NCBI GenBank assembly: GCA_964400105.1
Contig: CAYNTG010000078.1
Coordinates: 1-11,613 of the forward strand
Length of the DNA stretch: 11,613 nt
From: CAYNTG01 sp964400105
Lineage (GTDB): Bacteria; UBP14; UBA6098
Direction of reading: 5' to 3'
Under the pieces are notes generated by a model, which saw nothing but the letters and a program-made list of their open reading frames with translations, did not search any database and was not told the origin of the DNA. The stretch's first letter is position 1. Every line of letters begins with the position of its first letter. A program made the translations under genes and the position numbers. Below are positions 8,714-11,613 of the stretch, in pieces.

Positions 8714-8773
8714 CGTAGGGGTCGTTCGCGAACGACCCGAGGGGGAACGGGCGGTTTACGAACCGCCCCTACG
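8714..8773. repeat. CGTAGGGG double-hairpin palindromic element, intergenic copy 2
   Basis: Starts CGTAGGGG and ends CCCCTACG. Hairpin A (8719-8738) is a perfect 20-bp palindrome with arms GGGTCGTTCG / CGAACGACCC. Hairpin B is GGGCGGTT-TACG-AACCGCCC (8749-8768). The linker is GAGGGGGAAC. It lies 58 bp after copy 1, in the same orientation. Confidence 0.78.
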
Positions 8774-8955
8774 ACCGAATGCGGATGAACGCCCAAAAAC
8801 GACCGAGACCGTGTTTCGTGCGCCGGGCGACCCGAAGGAAGGCCGTATGGCGATGGAGATACGCCTGAAATACGAGACATTGAGAAAAGGGAAAAAACAC
8901 GGTTGGATCGATACGACACGCGAATCCTCCGAAAGCGCTTGAGCGCCGAATATCT

Positions 8956-8970
8956 GTCGGCATTGCCGAC
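8956..8970. repeat. Short palindrome GTCGGC-ATT-GCCGAC, copy 2
   Basis: Same 6-bp arms as at 8215-8229, with loop ATT in place of ATG. It lies 31 nt before the -35 box of the 9001 promoter, so a regulatory role is possible but unproven. Confidence 0.5.
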
Positions 8971-9000
8971 CGCCATGGCTGGCTAATCGCGAAATGAGCC

Positions 9001-9029
9001 TTGACAGCGGGAAAATGAAGGGCTAATTT
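9001..9029 (+). promoter_or_regulatory. Strong sigma-70-type promoter for the propeller-protein operon
   Basis: A consensus -35 TTGACA (9001-9006), a 17-nt spacer and TAATTT (9024-9029) precede the gene at 9079, with a leader of about 40 nt. It is the best-matching promoter in the window. Confidence 0.7.
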
Positions 9030-9078
9030 GATGGATGAGAACAACGCGCCCACACCAAAAATATTTTAAGGAGAAAAC

Positions 9079-10716
9079 ATGAAAAACAAAATGATTTTTG
9101 TTTTACTGCTATCAGCAGGTATCTGCCTCGCACAAACACAATTCGTTCGCGCTGTCGGCGGAACGGACCGGGATTATGGCTATTCAATCGTCGGGACAAG
9201 CGATGGCGGTTTCGCCGTGGCGGGAAGGACCTACAGCTTCGGCGCAGGCGCGAGTGATTTATCCCTCGTGAAGTTCGCCTCGACAGGAGCGGTCGAATGG
9301 TCTCGCGCTGTCGGTGGAACGAACGATGATGATGGCTGGTCTGTCATCGGGACAAGCGATGGCGGTTTCGCCGTGGCGGGAGTGACCGGAAGCTTCGGCG
9401 CAGGCGAGCGCGATTTCTTCCTTGTGAAGTTTGCCTCTACAGGCGCGGTGGAATTGGCAAAGTCTGTTGGTGGAACGAGCAATGATTATTGCAGGTCAGC
9501 CGTGCAGGCCGCCGATGGCGGATATGCCGTTGCAGGATACACCGGAAGCTTCGGCGCAGGCTCGTATGATTTATTCCTCGTGAAATTCACCTCGACAGGA
9601 GTGGTCGAATGGTCTCGCGCTGTCGGCGGAACGGGCTATGATTATGGCTATTCTGTTATCGCGACAAGCGATGGCGGTTTCGCCGTGGCGGGAGTGACCG
9701 GAAGCTTCGGCGCAGGCTCGGATGATTTATTCCTTGTGAAATTCACCTCGACAGGAACGTTCGAATGGTCTCGCGCTGTCGGTGGAACGAGCAATGATTA
9801 TGGCTGGTCTGTCGTCGCGACAAGCGATGGCGGTTTCGCCGTGGCGGGAGCGACCAACAGCTTCGGCGCAGGCTCGTATGATTTATTCATTGTGAAGTTC
9901 ACCTCGACAGGAGCGGTCGAATGGTCTCGCGCTGTTGGCGGAACGGAATTTGATTATGGATATTCACTCGTCGCAATAAGCGATGGCGGTTTCGCCGTGG
10001 CGGGAGTGACCGGAAGCTTCGGCACAGGCGGTGATTTACTCCTTGTGAAGTTCACCTCGACAGGAGCAGTCGAATGGTCTCGCGCTGTCGGCGGAACGGA
10101 CTATGATCAGAGCAATTCTGTCGTCGGGACAAGTGATGGCGGTTTCGCCGTGGCGGGATACACCGACAGCTTCGGCGCAGGCAATTCGGATTTATTCCTT
10201 GTGAAGTTCGATGCGAGCGGCAACACATGCATTGGAGAGGCTGTCAGTCCAACAGTAACAATCACAAGCCCGGATGTAGCGAGTCCGTCGCCTTCTCTTG
10301 CCAGCCCAAGCCCAATGGTTACAACCGTTACGCCGACAGTAACCGATTTCAGCCCAACATTGACGGAGATATGCACAGGGTTGGATATTGCGGAAACACA
10401 GACCTGCCCGAAAAGTTTTAGAATAACGGTTAAACCCAACCCTTTCAATTCGGCGGTAACGATTTCCGTAGGGGCAATTCATGAATTGCCCTTACGAATC
10501 GAGATATTCGACATAAACGGGCGGATGGTCGCGGATATTTTCGCCGATAATACCGTAGGGTCGAGGCATGCCTCGACTGCGGGCGACGCAGGCGTCGCCC
10601 CTACGAATAGCGAATATATCTGGCAACCCGAAAAATCCGTCGGCAGCGGAGTCTATCTCGTTAGATGCACCGGCGTAGATCTAAACGAAATCAAGAGGAT
10701 TGTGTATTTAAAATAA
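9079..10716 (+). CDS. Secreted seven-repeat (probable beta-propeller) protein with T9SS sorting domain
   Basis: 545 residues. A signal peptide (1-18, KNK then a hydrophobic core ending CLA) is followed by seven repeats of about 52 residues (24-386) with the pattern RAVGGT-DY-YS-TSDGGFAVAG-SFGAG-DLFLVKF-STGAVEWS. Repeats of this kind are expected to form propeller blades, and seven suits a closed ring. A Pro/Ser/Thr-rich linker (about 390-440) leads to a sorting domain with KPNPFNSAVTIS, IEIFDINGRMV and GSGVYLVRC. Known proteins with this C-terminus are exported through T9SS and anchored at or released from the surface. Two palindromic repeat elements are inserted in frame in the sorting domain (VGAIHELPLR and VGSRHASTAGDAGVAPT). 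AAGGAG (9068-9073) sits 5 nt before the ATG. The next gene starts 29 bp downstream with no terminator between. Ligand or enzymatic activity is unknown. Confidence 0.85.
   Translation: MKNKMIFVLLLSAGICLAQTQFVRAVGGTDRDYGYSIVGTSDGGFAVAGRTYSFGAGASDLSLVKFASTGAVEWSRAVGGTNDDDGWSVIGTSDGGFAVAGVTGSFGAGERDFFLVKFASTGAVELAKSVGGTSNDYCRSAVQAADGGYAVAGYTGSFGAGSYDLFLVKFTSTGVVEWSRAVGGTGYDYGYSVIATSDGGFAVAGVTGSFGAGSDDLFLVKFTSTGTFEWSRAVGGTSNDYGWSVVATSDGGFAVAGATNSFGAGSYDLFIVKFTSTGAVEWSRAVGGTEFDYGYSLVAISDGGFAVAGVTGSFGTGGDLLLVKFTSTGAVEWSRAVGGTDYDQSNSVVGTSDGGFAVAGYTDSFGAGNSDLFLVKFDASGNTCIGEAVSPTVTITSPDVASPSPSLASPSPMVTTVTPTVTDFSPTLTEICTGLDIAETQTCPKSFRITVKPNPFNSAVTISVGAIHELPLRIEIFDINGRMVADIFADNTVGSRHASTAGDAGVAPTNSEYIWQPEKSVGSGVYLVRCTGVDLNEIKRIVYLK
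9148..10236 (+). repeat. Seven tandem 156-bp coding repeats
   Basis: Units begin at 9148, 9304, 9460, 9616, 9772, 9928 and 10081. All are 156 bp except the sixth (153 bp, one codon missing before GGDLLLVKF). Long tracts such as GCGATGGCGGTTTCGCCGTG recur nearly unchanged at DNA level, including synonymous positions. The third unit is the most diverged (KSVGGTSNDYCRSAVQAADGGYAVAG). Confidence 0.92.
10467..10496. repeat. CGTAGGGG palindromic element inside the sorting-domain coding sequence (single hairpin)
   Basis: A 30-bp palindrome with one mismatch: CGTAGGGG, core CAATTCATGAATTG, then CCCTTACG. It encodes VGAIHELPLR in the frame of the propeller gene. Its ends match the intergenic elements at 8599 and 8714. 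Thirty bases equals ten codons, so the frame is kept. Confidence 0.8.
10554..10605. repeat. CGTAGGG double-hairpin element inside the sorting-domain coding sequence
   Basis: Starts CGTAGGG, then hairpin A TCGAGGCATGCCTCGA (10561-10576, perfect palindrome), linker, hairpin B GGGCGACGC-AG-GCGTCGCCC (10581-10600), and ends CTACG. It encodes VGSRHASTAGDAGVAPT in frame. The architecture matches the intergenic double-hairpin copies. Confidence 0.8.
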
Positions 10717-10745
10717 TACCATAAAATTTATTCAATGGGGGGAAA

Positions 10746-11613
10746 ATGAGAAATATAATCCTGCTTTGTAGTTTAATGTTTGTTTCATCTATGTTTGCAC
10801 AAACAAAACATATCGGTATTTGGGGACAATATGCTGATACTACTTCATCCTACCCCGGCGAATATTGGCGTGTATGCGCCGCGCTCGACGGCGGAACCTA
10901 CGATTGGGTCAAACACGACTATTGGGATTACACCGCTATCAACGCGGAAAGCCTGAACCAAATCGATGTCTTCATCGTCCCGGAACTGGAACGGGGATAC
11001 TCTTACGATTCAACAACAGGGGTCATCTTAGGACCGATTCTCCGTCCATGGGTGGAATCCGGCGGGCTTCTGATAGGCTTCTTCTTGCAAGGCGCAGGGT
11101 TTATTACCGGCGCGGGTTTCGACCCGATTTCGGGTATATATATCAGCACGATGAGCGGTTCGATCAATATCATTATGCCAACCCATCCGATGGCAGAAGG
11201 TGTAGTGTCAAGTTTCACGGGAATGAACGCCTCTTATGCATATCCCAACTACACCGGATACACTGCAGTTGCAACCTATCCCTCTGGTTCCTCAGAATAT
11301 CTATCCGCAGGTTTCAAAGAGATCGGTGCTGGTTGTGTGGTATTCTTTGGATGGGACTATTTCGCGACTCCAACTCCAAACGAGGACCTGCTTCTCCAAA
11401 ACACGGTTACACTATGGGGCGCTCGTAGCGAAGGACCGGTTCTGCGGAGTTTCACCCCGGTCGAGGGGAACATTGTGACAGGCTATCCGAATATTCGTAT
11501 GGAGTTTCAGGATGAAGATGGAATCGACATAACGAGCCTGCAATTTTACCTCAACGGTGCGATGTTCACCGGATACGACCCAATCGTCACTGCGATCGGC
11601 GATACGGTTTTCA
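10746..11613 (+). CDS. Exported protein with amidotransferase-like and Ig-like domains (partial, cut by window edge)
   Basis: 289 codons are present and the frame is open at the edge. A signal peptide (MRNIILLCSLMFVSSMFA) is followed from about residue 21 by an alpha/beta domain resembling class I glutamine amidotransferase/ThuA-like folds: IDVFIVPEL, RPWVESGGLLIGFF, MPTHPMAEGV and CVVFFGWDYF occur in the expected order. No Gly-x-Cys-x-Gly nucleophile elbow is seen (LLIGFFLQGAG stands in the comparable place), so classical amidotransferase catalysis is unlikely. From about residue 233 an Ig-like segment begins (GPVLRSFTPVEGN, then SLQFYLNG). A G-run (10737-10742) serves as ribosome binding site. 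It is 29 bp after the propeller gene and probably in the same operon. A sorting domain may follow beyond the edge. Function unknown. Confidence 0.75.
   Translation, partial: MRNIILLCSLMFVSSMFAQTKHIGIWGQYADTTSSYPGEYWRVCAALDGGTYDWVKHDYWDYTAINAESLNQIDVFIVPELERGYSYDSTTGVILGPILRPWVESGGLLIGFFLQGAGFITGAGFDPISGIYISTMSGSINIIMPTHPMAEGVVSSFTGMNASYAYPNYTGYTAVATYPSGSSEYLSAGFKEIGAGCVVFFGWDYFATPTPNEDLLLQNTVTLWGARSEGPVLRSFTPVEGNIVTGYPNIRMEFQDEDGIDITSLQFYLNGAMFTGYDPIVTAIGDTVF

Larger units (their letters stand above)
8132..8788 (+). pseudogene. Possible 5'-truncated remnant of an exported-protein gene
   Basis: One plus-strand frame stays open for about 218 codons after a TAG at 8129, but has no ATG with a ribosome binding site near its beginning. 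The first part reads like a beta-rich mature surface protein (INITIEQNQVIVNL, then SAWPTG), and the middle (GTSGPIRCRVVVGAALGG) uses ordinary codons. The frame then runs through two palindromic repeat elements (8599-8655 and 8714-8773) before stopping. No family is recognised. A promoter-like site and an operator-like palindrome sit at its left end. The alternatives are a chance open frame in GC-rich repeat DNA, or a gene broken by loss of its signal-peptide end. The other strand and other frames give arginine-, serine- and proline-rich products typical of non-coding readings. Confidence 0.25.

Noticed and set aside
8625..8942. Plus-strand frame of 105 codons ending near 8942
   Set aside because: Its ATG lies inside palindromic element 1 and it reads through element 2. 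The part after the elements has acceptable codons but no recognisable family, so it is at most another gene remnant.
8281..8976. Long minus-strand open frame (231 codons) over the intergenic region
   Set aside because: The product is rich in Pro, Ser and Arg, contains no recognisable motif, has no convincing ribosome binding site, and spans both palindromic elements. It looks like an antisense reading of GC-rich repeat DNA.
9079..9135. Lipoprotein reading of the propeller protein N-terminus (Cys16)
   Set aside because: The residue before Cys16 is Ile (AGIC), which does not fit a lipobox; cleavage after CLA by signal peptidase I fits better.
9148..10236. CRISPR-like array
   Set aside because: The repeats are contiguous 156-bp coding units in one frame with no unique spacers.
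10746..11613. Active glutamine amidotransferase
   Set aside because: No Gly-x-Cys-x-Gly nucleophile elbow is present in the visible domain, so only fold resemblance is claimed.

Overview
The window reads as a chromosome fragment of an uncultured bacterium, probably from the Fibrobacteres-Chlorobi-Bacteroidetes (FCB) group or a neighbouring candidate phylum. The main reason is that two large secreted proteins end in a PNPFN-containing C-terminal domain of the type IX secretion (T9SS) sorting class, and one of them is a gingipain-type (C25) peptidase. Promoters look like ordinary sigma-70 boxes and coding sequence is moderately GC-rich. No species can be named from the sequence alone.

Left part, minus strand (1-3250): a housekeeping pair. 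alaS (alanyl-tRNA synthetase, 866 aa, TTG start) has its own good promoter. A DEDDh 3'-5' exonuclease follows it, and its ATG directly abuts the alaS stop codon. The exonuclease runs off the left edge.

Middle, minus strand (3347-7829): a very large (about 1471 aa) exported C25 cysteine peptidase. It has a signal peptide, propeptide, His/Cys catalytic domain, Ig-like and carboxypeptidase-regulatory-like modules, an embedded glutamine-amidotransferase-like alpha/beta domain and a sorting domain.

Intergenic, 7830-9078: about 1.25 kb with no convincing intact gene. It holds a cluster of hairpins, a promoter with an operator-like palindrome, a long open frame lacking a start codon (possible remnant of an exported-protein gene), three copies of a short GTCGGC palindrome, and two copies of a 57-60 bp double-hairpin repeat bounded by CGTAGGGG and CCCCTACG.

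Right part, plus strand (9001-11613): a promoter drives a likely two-gene operon. The first gene encodes a secreted protein with seven 52-residue repeats (probably a seven-bladed beta-propeller) and a T9SS sorting domain. The second encodes an exported protein with an amidotransferase-like domain followed by an Ig-like domain, cut by the right edge.

The most interesting signal is the palindromic repeat family. The same outer sequence occurs in the intergenic region and twice, in frame, inside the sorting domain of the propeller gene. The hairpin cores differ between copies but keep their pairing. The inserted peptides fall in predicted loops, judging from the uninterrupted sorting domain of the C25 peptidase in the same window. 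The two divergent transcription units encode cell-surface or secreted proteins; a shared function is inference only.
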